A stretch of 64,000 nucleotides of DNA from Corallium rubrum (Eukaryota; Cnidaria; Anthozoa; Scleralcyonacea; Coralliidae), in the NCBI GenBank assembly GCA_964035015.1, contig OZ036006.1, positions 4,921,541-4,985,540 of the forward strand, given 5' to 3'. A program made the position numbers and the translations under genes. The notes beneath the pieces were generated by a model. It was not told the DNA's origin. It searched no databases and worked only from the letters and a program-made list of their open reading frames with translations. Positions 29,976 to 45,500 of the stretch are shown piece by piece (positions within the stretch are counted from its first letter, which is position 1; each line of letters opens with the position of its first letter).

Positions 29976-31300
29976 CCCCTTTACTTTTTTTCCCAGATTT
30001 TATTCAAAAAATCAAAAAAAACATTTTTTAGCCCAAATACAGCCTTCTCCTTTTCACAGAAGGTTTAAAACGCCTTTATTTAACCGTTTTTGACCCTAAC
30101 TCAACACCTTAAAAAGTGACCAAAATCGGTCAAAAAGTAAAGGCTAACCCCTTTACTTTTTTTCCGGATTTTGTTCAAAAAATCAAAAGAAATATTTTTA
30201 GCCAAAATACAGCCTTCTCTTAACAGAATGTTTAAAACGCCTTTATTTAACCGTTTTTGACCCTAACTCAACACTTTCAAAAGTGACCAAAATCGGTCAA
30301 AAAGTAAAGCCTAACAAATTTACTTTTTTTTTCCGGATTTTTTTCAAAAAATCAAAATAAATATTTTTAGCCAAAATACAGCCTTCTCCTTTTCACAGAA
30401 GGTTTAAAACGCCTTTATTTAACCGTTTTTGACCCTAACTGAACACTTTTAAAAGTGACGAAAATCGGTCAAAAAGTAAAGGCTAACCCCTTTACTTTTT
30501 TTTCCAGATTTTTTTCAAAAAATCAAAAGAAATATTTTTAGCCAAAATACAGCCTTTTCCTTTTCACAGAAGGTTTAAAACGCCTTTATTTAACCGTTTT
30601 TGACCATAACTCAACACTTTCAAAAGTGACCAAAATCGGTCAAAAAGTAAAGGCTAACCCCTTTACTTTCTTTTCCAGGATTTTTTTCAAAAAATCAAAA
30701 GAAATATTTTTAGCCAAAATACAGCCTTCTCCTTTTCACAGAAGGTTTAAAACGCCTTTATTTAACCGTTTTTGACCCTAACTGAACACTTTCAAAAGTG
30801 ACCAAAATCGGTCAAAAAGTAAAGGCTAACCCCTTTACTTTTTTTTCCAGATTTTTTTCAAAAAATCAAAAGAAATATTTTAGCCAAAATACAGCCTTCT
30901 CCTTTTCACAGAAGGTTTAAAACGCCTTTATTTAACCGTTTTTGACCCTAACTGAACACTTTCAAAGTGACCAAAATTGGTCAAAAAGTAAAGGCTAACC
31001 CCTTTACTTTTTTTTTCAGATTTTTTTCAAAAAATAAAAAAAAACATTTTTTAGCCCAAATACAGCCTTCTCCTTTTCACAGAAGGTTTAAAACGCCTTT
31101 ATTTAACCGTTTTTGACCCTAACTGAACACTTTCAAAAGTGACCAAAATCGGTCAAAAAGTAAAGGCTAACCCTTTTACTTTTTTTTTCCAGATTTTTTT
31201 CAAAAAATCAAAAGAAATATTTTAGTCAAAATACAGCCTTCTCCTTTTCACAGAAGGTTTAAAACGCCTTTATTTAACCGTTTTTGACCCTAACTGAACA

Positions 31301-31500
31301 NNNNNNNNNNNNNNNNNNNNNNNNNNNNNNNNNNNNNNNNNNNNNNNNNNNNNNNNNNNNNNNNNNNNNNNNNNNNNNNNNNNNNNNNNNNNNNNNNNNN
31401 NNNNNNNNNNNNNNNNNNNNNNNNNNNNNNNNNNNNNNNNNNNNNNNNNNNNNNNNNNNNNNNNNNNNNNNNNNNNNNNNNNNNNNNNNNNNNNNNNNNN
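31301..31500. other. Assembly gap (200 N)
   Basis: A run of exactly 200 N separates two unrelated satellites. Its true length is unknown. Confidence 0.99.
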
Positions 31501-32260
31501 ACCACCGCGATAAAACAAGGTAAAATAACCACCGAAATCGGTCCCAAATAACCACCGCCATAAAACAAGGTAAAATAACCACCGCAATAAAACAAGGTAA
31601 AATAACCACCGAAATCGGTCCCAAATAACCACCGCGATAAAACAAGGTAAAATAACCACCGAAATCGGTCCCAAATAACCACCGCGATAAAACAAGGTAA
31701 AACAACCACCGAAATCGGTCCCAAATAACCACCGCGATAAAACAAGGTAAAATAACCACCGAAATCGGTCCCAAATAACCACCGCGATAAAACAAGGTAA
31801 AATAACCACCGAAATCGGTCCCAAATAACCACCGCGATAAAACAAGGTAAAATAACCACCGAAATCGGTCCCAAATAACCACCGCGATAAAACAAGGTAA
31901 AATAACCACCGAAATCGGTCCCAAATAACCACCGCGATAAAACAAGGTAAAATAACCACCGAAATCGGTCCCAAATAACCACCGCAATAAAACAAGGTAA
32001 AATAACCACCGAAATCGGTCCCAAATAACCACCGCGATAAAACAAGGTAAAATAACCACCGAAATCGGTCCCAAATAACCACCGCGATAAAACAAGGTAA
32101 AATAACCACCGAAATTGGTCCCAAATAACCACCGCCATAAAACAAGCTAAAATAACCACCGAAATCGTTCCCAAATAACCACCGCAATAAAACAAGGTAA
32201 AATAACCACCGAAATCGGTCCCAAATAACCACCGCGATAAAACAAGGTAAAATAACCACC

Positions 32261-33568
32261 GAAATAAAACAAGGTAAAATAACCACCGAAATCGGTCCCA
32301 AATAACCACCGCAATAAAACAAGGTAAAATAACCACCGAAATCGGTCCCAAATAACCACCGCGATAAAACAAGGTAAAACAACCACCGAAATCGGTCCCA
32401 AATAACCACCGCGATAAAACAAGGTAAAATAACCACCGAAATCGGTCCCAAATAACCACCGCGATAAAACAAGGTAAAATAACCACCGAAATCGGTCCCA
32501 AATAACCACCGCCATAAAACAAGGTAAAATAACCACCGCAATAAAACAAGGTAAAATAACCACCGAAATCGGTCCCAAATAACCACCGCGATAAAACAAG
32601 GTAAAATAACCACCGAAATCGGTCCCAAATAACCACCGCGATAAAACAAGGTAAAATAACCACCGAAATCGGTCCCAAATAACCACCGCGATAAAACAAG
32701 GTAAGATAACCACCGAAATCGGTCCCAAATAACCACCGCGATAAAACAAGGTAAAATAACCACCGAAATCGGTCCCAAATAACCACCGCGATAAAACAAG
32801 GTAAAATAACCACCGAAATCGGTCCCAAATAACCACCGCGATAAAACAAGGTAAAATAACCACCGAAATCGGTCCCAAATAACCACCGCGATAAAACAAG
32901 GTAAAATAACCACCGAAATAAAACAAGGTAAAATAACCACCGAAATCGGTCCCAAATAACCACCGCAATAAAACAAGGTAAAATAACCACCGAAATCGGT
33001 CCCAAATAACCACCGCGATAAAACAAGGTAAAACAACCACCGAAATCGGTCCCAAATAACCACCGCGATAAAACAAGGTAAAATAACCACCGAAATCGGT
33101 CCCAAATAACCACCGCGATAAAACAAGGTAAAATAACCACCGAAATCGGTCCCAAATAACCACCGCCATAAAACAAGGTAAAATAACCACCGCAATAAAA
33201 CAAGGTAAAATAACCACCGAAATCGGTCCCAAATAACCACCGCGATAAAACAAGGTAAAATAACCACCGAAATCGGTCCCAAATAACCACCGCGATAAAA
33301 CAAGGTAAAATAACCACCGAAATCGGTCCCAAATAACCACCGCGATAAAACAAGGTAAGATAACCACCGAAATCGGTCCCAAATAACCACCGCGATAAAA
33401 CAAGGTAAAATAACCACCGAAATCGGTCCCAAATAACCACCGCGATAAAACAAGGTAAAATAACCACCGAAATCGGTCCCAAATAACCACCGCGATAAAA
33501 CAAGGTAAAATAACCACCGAAATCGGTCCCAAATAACCACCGCGATAAAACAAGGTAAAATAACCACC
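32261..33568. repeat. 654-bp higher-order repeat in the 50-bp satellite
   Basis: The variant GAAATAAAAC recurs at 32261 and 32915, and GTAAGATAACC at 32701 and 33355, both 654 bp apart. That equals twelve 50-bp units plus two extra 27-bp halves. The order of the other variants between these markers also matches. Confidence 0.8.
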
Positions 33569-36500
33569 GAAATCGGTCCCAAATAACCACCGCCATAAAA
33601 CAAGGTAAAATAACCACCGAAATCGGTCCCAAATAACCACCGCGATAAAACAAGGTAAAATAACCACCGAAATCGGTCCCAAATAACCACCGCGATAAAA
33701 CGAGGTGAAATAACCACCGAAATCGGTTCCAAATAACCACCGCGATAAAACAAGGTGAAATAACCACCGAAATCGGTCCCAAATAACCACCGCAATAAAA
33801 CAAGGTAAAATAACCACCGAAATCGGTCCCAAATAACCACCGCGATAAAACAAGGTAAAATAACCACCGAAATCGGTCCCAAATAACCACCGCGATAAAA
33901 CAAGGTAAAATAACCACCGAAATCGGTCCCAAATAACCACCGCGATAAAACAAGGTAAAATAACCACCGAAATCGGTCCCAAATAACCACCGCAATAAAA
34001 CAAGGTAAAATAACCACCGAAATCGGTCCCAAATAACCATCGGGATAAACAAGGTAAAATAACCACCGAAATCGGTCCCAAATAACCACCGCGATAAAAC
34101 AAGGTAAAATAACCACCGAAATCGGTCCCAAATAACCACCGCGATAAAACAAGGTAAAACAACCACCGAAATCGGTCCCAAATAACCACCGCGATAAAAC
34201 AAGGTAAAATAACCACCGAAATCGGTCCCAAATAACCACCGCGATAAAACAAGGTAAAATAACCACCGAAATAAAACAAGGTAAAATAACCACCGAAATC
34301 GGTCCCAAATAACCACCGCAATAAAACAAGGTAAAATAACCACCGAAATCGGTCCCAAATAACCACCGCGATAAAACAAGGTAAAACAACCACCGAAATC
34401 GGTCCCAAATAACCACCGCGATAAAACAAGGTAAAATAACCACCGAAATCGGTCCCAAATAACCACCGCGATAAAACAAGGTAAAATAACCACCGAAATC
34501 GGTCCCAAATAACCACCGCCATAAAACAAGGTAAAATAACCACCGCAATAAAACAAGGTAAAATAACCACCGAAATCGGTCCCAAATAACCACCGCGATA
34601 AAACAAGGTAAAATAACCACCGAAATCGGTCCCAAATAACCACCGCGATAAAACAAGGTAAAATAACCACCGAAATCGGTCCCAAATAACCACCGCGATA
34701 AAACAAGGAAAGATAACCACCGAAATCGGTCCCAAATAACCACCGCGATAAAACAAGGTAAAATAACCACCGAAATCGGTCCCAAATAACCACCGCGATA
34801 AAACAAGGTAAAATAACCACCGAAATAAAACAAGGTAAAATAACCACCGAAATCGGTCCCAAATAACCACCGCAATAAAACAAGGTAAAATAACCACCGA
34901 AATCGGTCCCAAATAACCACCGCGATAAAACAAGGTAAAATAACCACCGAAATCGGTCCCAAATAACCACCGCAATAAAACAAGGTAAAATAACCACCGA
35001 AATCGGTCCCAAATAACCACCGCGATAAAACAAGGTAAAATAACCACCGAAATCGGTCCCAAATAACCACCGCCATAAAACAAGGTAAAATAACCACCGC
35101 AATAAAACAAGGTAAAATAACCACCGAAATCGGTCCCAAATAACCACCGCGATAAAACAAGGTAAAATAACCACCGAAATCGGTCCCAAATAACCACCGC
35201 GATAAAACAAGGTAAAATAACCACCGCGATAAAACAAGGTAAGATAACCACCGAAATCGGTCCCAAATAACCACCGCGATAAAACAAGGTAAAATAACCA
35301 CCGAAATCGGTCCCAAATAACCACCGCGATAAAACAAGGTAAAATAACCACCGAAATCGGTCCCAAATAACCACCGCGATAAAACAAGGTAAAATAACCA
35401 CCGAAATCGGTCCCAAATAACCACCGCGATAAAACAAGGTAAAATAACCACCGAAATCGGTCCCAAATAACCACCGCCATAAAACAAGGTAAAATAACCA
35501 CCGAAATCGGTCCCAAATAACCACCGCGATAAAACAAGGTAAAATAACCACCGAAATCGGTCCCAAATAACCACCGCGATAAAACAAGGTAAAATAACCA
35601 CCGAAATCGGTCCCAAATAACCACCGCGATAAAACAAGGTAAAATAACCACCGAAATCGGTCCCAAATAACCACCGCAATAAAACAAGGTAAAATAACCA
35701 CCGAAATCGGTCCCAAATAACCACCGCGATAAAACAAGGTAAAATAACCACCGAAATCGGTCCCAAATAACCACCGCAATAAAACAAGGTAAAATAACCA
35801 CCGAAATCGGTCCCAAATAACCACCGCGATAAAACAAGGTAAAATAACCACCGAAATCGGTCCCAAATAACCACCGCAATAAAACAAGGTAAAATAACCA
35901 CCGAAATCGGTCCCAAATAACCATCGGGATAAACAAGGTAAAATAACCACCGAAATCGGTCCCAAATAACCACCGCGATAAAACAAGGTAAAATAACCAC
36001 CGAAATCGGTCCCAAATAACCACCGCGATAAAACAAGGTAAAACAACCACCGAAATCGGTCCCAAATAACCACCGCGATAAAACAAGGTAAAATAACCAC
36101 CGAAATCGGTCCCAAATAACCACCGCGATAAAACAAGGTAAAATAACCACCGAAATAAAACAAGGTAAAATAACCACCGAAATCGGTCCCAAATAACCAC
36201 CGCAATAAAACAAGGTAAAATAACCACCGAAATCGGTCCCAAATAACCACCGCGATAAAACAAGGTAAAACAACCACCGAAATCGGTCCCAAATAACCAC
36301 CGCGATAAAACAAGGTAAAATAACCACCGAAATCGGTCCCAAATAACCACCGCGATAAAACAAGGTAAAATAACCACCGAAATCGGTCCCAAATAACCAC
36401 CGCCATAAAACAAGGTAAAATAACCACCGCAATAAAACAAGGTAAAATAACCACCGAAATCGGTCCCAAATAACCACCGCGATAAAACAAGGTAAAATAA

Positions 36501-39500
36501 CCACCGAAATCGGTCCCAAATAACCACCGCGATAAAACAAGGTAAAATAACCACCGAAATCGGTCCCAAATAACCACCGCGATAAAACAAGGAAAGATAA
36601 CCACCGAAATCGGTCCCAAATAACCACCGCGATAAAACAAGGTAAAATAACCACCGAAATCGGTCCCAAATAACCACCGCGATAAAACAAGGTAAAATAA
36701 CCACCGAAATCGGTCCCAAATAACCACCGCGATAAAACAAGGTAAAATAACCACCGAAATCGGTCCCAAATAACCACCGCAATAAAACAAGGTAAAATAA
36801 CCACCGAAATCGGTCCCAAATAACCACCGCGATAAAACAAGGTAAAATAACCACCGAAATAAAACAAGGTAAAATAACCACCGAAATCGGTCCCAAATAA
36901 CCACCGCAATAAAACAAGGTAAAATAACCACCGAAATCGGTCCCAAATAACCACCGCGATAAAACAAGGTAAAACAACCACCGAAATCGGTCCCAAATAA
37001 CCACCGCGATAAAACAAGGTAAAATAACCACCGAAATCGGTCCCAAATAACCACCGCGATAAAACAAGGTAAAATAACCACCGAAATAAAACAAGGTAAA
37101 ATAACCACCGAAATCGGTCCCAAATAACCACCGCAATAAAACAAGGTAAAATAACCACCGAAATCGGTCCCAAATAACCACCGCGATAAAACAAGGTAAA
37201 ACAACCACCGAAATAGGTCCCAAATAACCACCGCGATAAAACAAGGTAAAATAACCACCGAAATCGGTCCCAAATAACCACCGCGATAAAACAAGGTAAA
37301 ATAACCACCGAAATCGGTCCCAAATAACCACCGTTATAAAAAAAGGTAAAATAACCACCGCAATAGAATAAGGTAAAATAACCACCGATATCGGTCCCAA
37401 ATAACCACCGCGATAAAACAAGGTAAAATAACCACCGAAATCGGTCCCAAATAACCACCGCGATAAAACAAGGTAAAATAACCACCGAAATCGGTCCCAA
37501 ATAACCACCGCGATAAAACAAGGTAAGATAACCACCGAAATCGGTCCCAAATAACCACCGCGATAAAACAAGGTAAAATAACCACCGAAATCGGTCCCAA
37601 ATAACCACCGCGATAAAACAAGGTAAAATAACCACCGAAATCGGTCCCAAATAACCACCGCGATAAAACAAGGTAAAATAACCACCGAAATCGGTCCCAA
37701 ATAACCACCGCGATAAAACAAGGTAAAATAACCACCGAAATCGGTCCCAAATAACCACCGCGATAAAACAAGGTAAAATAACCACCGAAATCGGTCCCAA
37801 ATAACCACCGCAATAAAACAAGGTAAAATAACCACCGAAATCGGTCCCAAATAACCATCGGGATAAAACAAGGTAAAATAACCACCGAAATCGGTCCCAA
37901 ATAACCACCGCGATAAAACAAGGTAAAATAACCACCGAAATCGGTCCTAAATAACCACCGCGATAAAACAAGGTAAAACAACCACCGAAATCGGTCCCAA
38001 ATAACCACCGCGATAAAACAAGGTAAAATAACCACCGAAATCGGTCCCAAATAACCACCGCGATAAAACAAGGTAAAATAACCACCGAAATCGGTCCCAA
38101 ATAACCACCGCCATAAAACAAGGTAAAATAACCACCGCAATAAAACAAGGTAAAATAACCACCGAAATCGGTCCCAAATAACCACCGCGATAAAACAAGG
38201 TAAAATAACCACCGAAATCGGTCCCAAATAACCACCGCGATAAAACAAGGTAAAACAACCACCGAAATCGGTCCCAAATAACCACCGCGATAAAACAAGG
38301 TAAAATAACCACCGAAATCGGTCCCAAATAACCACCGCGATAAAACAAGGTAAAATAACCACCGAAATCGGTCCCAAATAACCACCGCGATAAAACAAGG
38401 TAAAATAACCACCGAAATCGGTCCCAAATAACCACCGCGATAAAACAAGGTAAAATAACCACCGAAATCGGTCCCAAAGAACCACCGCGATAAAACAAGG
38501 TAAAATAACAACCGAAATCGGTCCCAAATAACCACCGCGATAAAACAAGGTAAAATAACCACCGAAATCGGTCCCAAATAACCACCGCGATAAAACAAGG
38601 TAAAATAACCACCGAAATCGGTCCCAAATAACCACCGCGATAAAACAAGGTAAAATAACCACCGAAATCGGTCCCAAATAACCACCGCCATAAAACAAGG
38701 TAAAATAACCACCGAAATCGGTCCCAAATAACCACCGCAATAAAACAAGGTAAAATAACCACCGAAATCGGTCCCAAATAACCACCGCGATAAAACAAGG
38801 TAAAATAACCACCGAAATAAAACAAGGTAAAATAACCACCGAAATCGGTCCCAAATAACCACCGCAATAAAACAAGGTAAAATAACCACCGAAATCGGTC
38901 CCAAATAACCACCGCGATAAAACAAGGTAAAATAACCACCGAAATCGGTCCCAAATAACCACCGCGATAAAACAAGGTAAAATAACCACCGAAATCGGTC
39001 CCAAATAACCACCGCGATAAAACAAGGTAAAATAACCACCGAAATCGGTCCCAAATAACCACCGCAATAAAACAAGGTAAAATAACCACCGCAATAAAAC
39101 AAGGTAAAATAACCCCCGAAATCGGTGCCAAATAACCACCGCGATAAAACAAGGTAAAATAACCACCGAAATCGGTCCCAAATAACCACCGCGATAAAAC
39201 AAGGTAAAATAACCACCGAAATCGGTCCCAAATAACCACCGCGATAAAACAAGGTAAGATAACCACCGAAATCGGTCCCAAATAACCACCGCGATAAAAC
39301 AAGGTAAAATAACCACCGAAATCGGTCCCAAATAACCACCGCGATAAAACAAGGTAAAATAACCACCGAAATCGGTCCCAAATAACCACCGCCATAAAAC
39401 AAGGTAAAATAACCACCGCAATAAAACAAGGTAAAATAACCACCGAAATCGGTCCCAAATAACCACCGCGATAAAACAAGGTAAAATAACCACCGAAATC

Positions 39501-42500
39501 GGTCCCAAATAACCACCGCGATAAAACAAGGTAAAACAACCACCGAAATCGGTCCCAAATAACCACCGCGATAAAACAAGGTAAAATAACCACCGAAATC
39601 GGTCCCAAATAACCACCGCGATAAAACAAGGTAAAATAACCACCGAAATCGGTCCCAAATAACCACCGCGATAAAACAAGGTAAAATAACCACCGAAATC
39701 GGTCCCAAATAACCACCGCGATAAAACAAGGTAAAATAACCACCGAAATCGGTCCCAAATAACCACCGCGATAAAACAAGGTAAAATAACCACCGAAATC
39801 GGTGCCAAATAACCACCGCGATAAAACAAGGTAAAATAACCACCGAAATAAAACAAGGTAAAATAACCACCGAAATCGGTCCCAAATAACCACCGCGATA
39901 AAACAAGGTAAAATAACCACCGAAATCGGTCCCAAATAACCACCGCGATAAAACAAGGTAAAATAACCACCGAAATCGGTCCCAAATAACCACCGCAATA
40001 AAACAAGGTAAAATAACCACCGAAATCGGTCCCAAATAACCACCACGATAAAACAAGGTAAAATAACCACCGAAATCGGTCCGAAATAACCACCGCGATA
40101 AAACAAGGTAAAATAACCACCGAAATCGGTCCCAAATAACCACCGCAATAAAACAAGGTAAAATAACCACCGAAATCGGTCCCAAATAACCACCGCAATA
40201 AAACAAGGTAAAATAACCACCGAAATCGGTCCCAAATAACCACCGCAATAAAACAAGGTAAAATAACCACCGAAATCGGTCCCAAATAACCACCGCGATA
40301 AAACAAGGTAAAATAACCACCGAAATCGGTCCCAAATAACCACCGCGATAAAACAAGGTAAAATAACCACCGAAATCGGTCCCAAATAACCACCGCCATA
40401 AAACAAGGTAAAATAACCACCGCAATAAAACAAGGTAAAATAACCACCGAAATCGGTCCCAAATAACCACCGCGATAAAACAAGGTAAAATAACCACCGA
40501 AATCGGTCCCAAATAACCACCGCGATAAAACAAGGTAAAATAACCACCGAAATCGGTCCCAAATAACCACCGCGATAGAACAAGGTAAGATAACCACCGA
40601 AATCGGTCCCAAATAACCACCGCGATAAAACAAGGTAAAATAACCACCGAAATCGGTCCCAAATAACCACCGCGATAAAACAAGGTAAAATAACCACCGA
40701 AATCGGTCCCAAATAACCACCGCGATAAAACAAGGTAAAATAACCACCGAAATCGGTCCCAAATAACCACCGCGATAAAACAAGGTAAAATAACCACCGA
40801 AATCGGTCCCAAATAACCACCGCGATAAAACAAGGTAAAATAACCACCGAAATAAAACAAGGTAAAATAACCACCGAAATCGGTCCCAAATAACCACCGC
40901 AATAAAACAAGGTAAAATAACCACCGAAATCGGTCCCAAATAACCACCGCGATAAAACAAGGTAAAACAACCACCGAAATCGGTCCCAAATAACCACCGC
41001 GATAAAACAAGGTAAAATAACCACCGAAATCGGTCCCAAATAACCACCGCGATAAAACAAGGTAAAATAACCACCGAAATAAAACAAGGTAAAATAACCA
41101 CCGAAATCGGTCCCAAATAACCACCGCAATAAAACAAGGTAAAATAACCACCGAAATCGGTCCCAAATAACCACCGCGATAAAACAAGGTAAAACAACCA
41201 CCGAAATCGGTCCCAAATAACCACCGCGATAAAACAAGGTAAAATAACCACCGAAATCGGTCCCAAATAACCACCGCGATAAAACAAGGTAAAATAACCA
41301 CCGAAATCGGTCCCAAATAACCACCGCGATAAAACAAGGTAAAATAACCACCGCAATAAAATAAGGTAAAATAACCACCGAAATCGGTCCCAAATAACCA
41401 CCGCGATAAAACAAGGTAAAATAACCACCGAAATCGGTCCCAAATAACCACCGCGATAAAACAAGGTAAAATAACCACCGAAATCGGTCCCAAATAACCA
41501 CCGCGATAAAACAAGGTAAAATAACCACCGAAATCGGTCCCAAATAACCACCGCGATAAAACAAGGTAAAATAACCACCGAAATCGGTCCCAAATAACCA
41601 CCGCAATAAAACAAGGTAAAATAACCACCGAAATCGGTCCCAAATAACCACCGCAATAAAACAAGGTAAAATAACCACCGAAATCGGTCCCAAATAACCA
41701 CCGCGATAAAACAAGGTAAAATAACCACCGAAATCGGTCCCAAATAACCACCGCGATAAAACAAGGTAAAACAACCACCGAAATCGGTCCCAAATAACCA
41801 CCGCGATAAAACAAGGTAAAATAACCACCGAAATCGGTCCCAAATAACCACCGCGATAAAACAAGGTAAAATAACCACCGAAATCGGTCCCAAATAACCA
41901 CCGCCATAAAACAAGGTAAAATAACCACCGCAATAAAACAAGGTAAAATAACCGCCGAAATCGGTCCCAAATAACCACCGCGATAAAACAAGGTAAAATA
42001 ACCACCGAAATCGGTCCCAAATAACCACCGCGATAAAACAAGGTAAAATAACCACCGAAATCGGTCCCAAATAACCACCGCGATAAAACAAGGTAAAATA
42101 ACCACCGAAATCGGTCCCAAATAACCACCGCGATAAAACAAGGTAAAATAACCACCGAAATCGGTCCCAAATAACAACCGCGATAAAACAAGGTAAAATA
42201 ACCACCGAAATAAAACAAGGTAAAATAACCACCGAAATCGGTCCCAAATAACCACCGCGATAAAACAAGGTAAAATAACCACCGAAATCGGTCCCAAATA
42301 ACCACCGCGATAAAACAAGGTAAAATAACCACCGAAATCGGTCCCAAATAACCACCGCTATAAAACAAGTTAAAATAACCACCGAAATCGGTCCCAAATA
42401 ACCACCGCGATAAAACAAGGTAAAATAACCACCGAAATCGGTCCCAAATAACCACCGCGATAAAACAAGGTAAAATAACCACCGAAATCGGTCCCAAATA

Positions 42501-45500
42501 ACCACCGCAATAAAACAAGGTAAAATAACCACCGAAATCGGTCCCAAATAACCACCGCAATAAAACAAGGTAAAATAACCACCGAAATCGGTCCCAAATA
42601 ACCACCGCAATAAAACAAGGTAAAATAACCACCGAAATCGGTCCCAAATAACCACCGCGATAAAACAAGGTAAAATAACCACCGAAATCGGTCCCAAATA
42701 ACCACCGCGATAAAACAAGGTAAAATAACCACCGAAATCGGTCCCAAATAACCACCGCCATAAAACAAGGTAAAATAACCACCGCAATAAAACAAGGTAA
42801 AATAACCACCGAAATCGGTCCCAAATAACCACCGCGATAAAACAAGGTAAAATAACCACCGAAATCGGTCCCAAATAACCACCGCGATAAAACAAGGTAA
42901 AATAACCACCGAAATCGGTCCCAAATAACCACCGCGATAGAACAAGGTAAGATAACCACCGAAATCGGTCCCAAATAACCACCGCGATAAAACAAGGTAA
43001 AATAACCACCGAAATCGGTCCCAAATAACCACCGCGATAAAACAAGGTAAAATAACCACCGAAATCGGTCCCAAATAACCACCGCGATAAAACAAGGTAA
43101 AATAACCACCGAAATCGGTCCCAAATAACCACCGCGATAAAACAAGGTAAAATAACCACCGAAATCGGTCCCAAATAACCACCGCGATAAAACAAGGTAA
43201 AATAACCACCGAAATAAAACAAGGTAAAATAACCACCGAAATCGGTCCCAAATAACCACCGCAATAAAACAAGGTAAAATAACCACCGAAATCGGTCCCA
43301 AATAACCACCGCGATAAAACAAGGTAAAACAACCACCGAAATCGGTCCCAAATAACCACCGCGATAAAACAAGGTAAAATAACCACCGAAATCGGTCCCA
43401 AATAACCACCGCGATAAAACAAGGTAAAATAACCACCGAAATAAAACAAGGTAAAATAACCACCGAAATCGGTCCCAAATAACCACCGCAATAAAACAAG
43501 GTAAAATAACCACCGAAATCGGTCCCAAATAACCACCGCGATAAAACAAGGTAAAACAACCACCGAAATCGGTCCCAAATAACCACCGCGATAAAACAAG
43601 GTAAAATAACCACCGAAATCGGTCCCAAATAACCACCGCGATAAAACAAGGTAAAATAACCACCGAAATCGGTCCCAAATAACCACCGCCATAAAACAAG
43701 GTAAAATAACCACCGCAATAAAATAAGGTAAAATAACCACCGAAATCGGTCCCAAATAACCACCGCGATAAAACAAGGTAAAATAACCACCGAAATCGGT
43801 CCCAAATAACCACCGCGATAAAACAAGGTAAAATAACCACCGAAATCGGTCCCAAATAACCACCGCGATAAAACAAGGTAAAATAACCACCGAAATCGGT
43901 CCCAAATAACCACCGCGATAAAACAAGGTAAAATAACCACCGAAATCGGTCCCAAATAACCACCGCAATAAAACAAGGTAAAATAACCACCGAAATCGGT
44001 CCCAAATAACCATCGGGATAAAACAAGGTAAAATAACCACCGAAATCGGTCCCAAATAACCACCGCGATAAAACAAGGTAAAATAACCACCGAAATCGGT
44101 CCCAAATAACCACCGCGATAAAACAAGGTAAAACAACCACCGAAATCGGTCCCAAATAACCACCGCGATAAAACAAGGTAAAATAACCACCGAAATCGGT
44201 CCCAAATAACCACCGCGATAAAACAAGGTAAAATAACCACCGAAATCGGTCCCAAATAACCACCGCCATAAAACAAGGTAAAATAACCACCGCAATAAAA
44301 CAAGGTAAAATAACCGCCGAAATCGGTCCCAAATAACCACCGCGATAAAACAAGGTAAAATAACCACCGAAATCGGTCCCAAATAACCACCGCGATAAAA
44401 CAAGGTAAAATAACCACCGAAATCGGTCCCAAATAACCACCGCGATAAAACAAGGTAAAATAACCACCGAAATCGGTCCCAAATAACCACCGCGATAAAA
44501 CAAGGTAAAATAACCACCGAAATCGGTCCCAAATAACCACCGCGATAAAACAAGGTAAAATAACCACCGAAATCGGTCCCAAATAACCACCGCCATAAAA
44601 CAAGGTAAAATAACCACCGCTATAAAACAAGGTAAAATAACCACCGAAATCGGTCCCAAATAACCACCGCGATAAAACAAGGTAAAATAACCACCGAAAT
44701 CGGTCCCAAATAACCACCGCGTTAAAACAAGGTAAAATAACCACCGAAATCGGTCCCAAATAACCACCGCGATAAAACAAGGTAAGATAACCACCGAAAT
44801 CGGTCCCAAATAACCACCGCGATAAAACAAGGTAAAATAACCACCGAAATCGGTCCCAAATAACCACCGCCATAAAACAAGGTAAAATAACCACCGCAAT
44901 AAAATAAGGTAAAATAACCACCGAAATCGGTCCCAAATAACCTCCGCGATAAAACAAGGTAAAATAACCACCGAAATCGGTCCCAAATAACCACCGCGAT
45001 AAAACAAGGTAAAATAACCACCGAAATCGGTCCCAAATAACCACCGCGATAAAACAAGGTAAGATAACCACCGAAATCGGTCCCAAATAACCACCGCGAT
45101 AAAACAAGGTAAAATAACCACCGAAATCGGTCCCAAATAACCACCGCGATAAAAACAAGGTAAAATAACCACCGAAATCGGTCCCAAATAACCACCGCGA
45201 TAAAACAAGGTAAAATAACCCCGAAATCGGTCCCAAATAACCACCGCGATAAAACAAGGTAAAATAACCACCGAAATCGGTCCCAAATAACCACCGCGAT
45301 AAAACAAGGTAAAATAACCACCGAAATCGGTCCCAAATAACCACCGCAATAAAACAAGGTAAAATAACCACCGAAATCGGTCCCAAATAACCATCGGGAT
45401 AAAACAAGGTAAAATAACCACCGAAATCGGTCCCAAATAACCACCGCGATAAAACAAGGTAAAATAACCACCGAAATCGGTCCCAAATAACCACCGCGAT

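Larger units (their letters stand above)
16030..31300. repeat. AT-rich satellite array, 171-bp monomer, about 83 copies
   Basis: The landmark AATCGGTCAAAAAGTAAAGG recurs every 171 bp (for example 21511, 21682, 21853). Each monomer also holds ACCCCTTTACTTTTTTT, CAGCCTTCTCCTTTTCACAG and CGCCTTTATTTAACCG. The leftmost part (16030-16250) is clearly diverged from consensus. Two mobile elements interrupt it. The right end is cut by the assembly gap. Short open frames inside are not genes. Confidence 0.97.

Noticed and set aside
16030..31300. Homology to primate alpha satellite because of the 171-bp period
   Set aside because: Only the length agrees; the sequence does not show the alpha satellite pattern that I can recognise.
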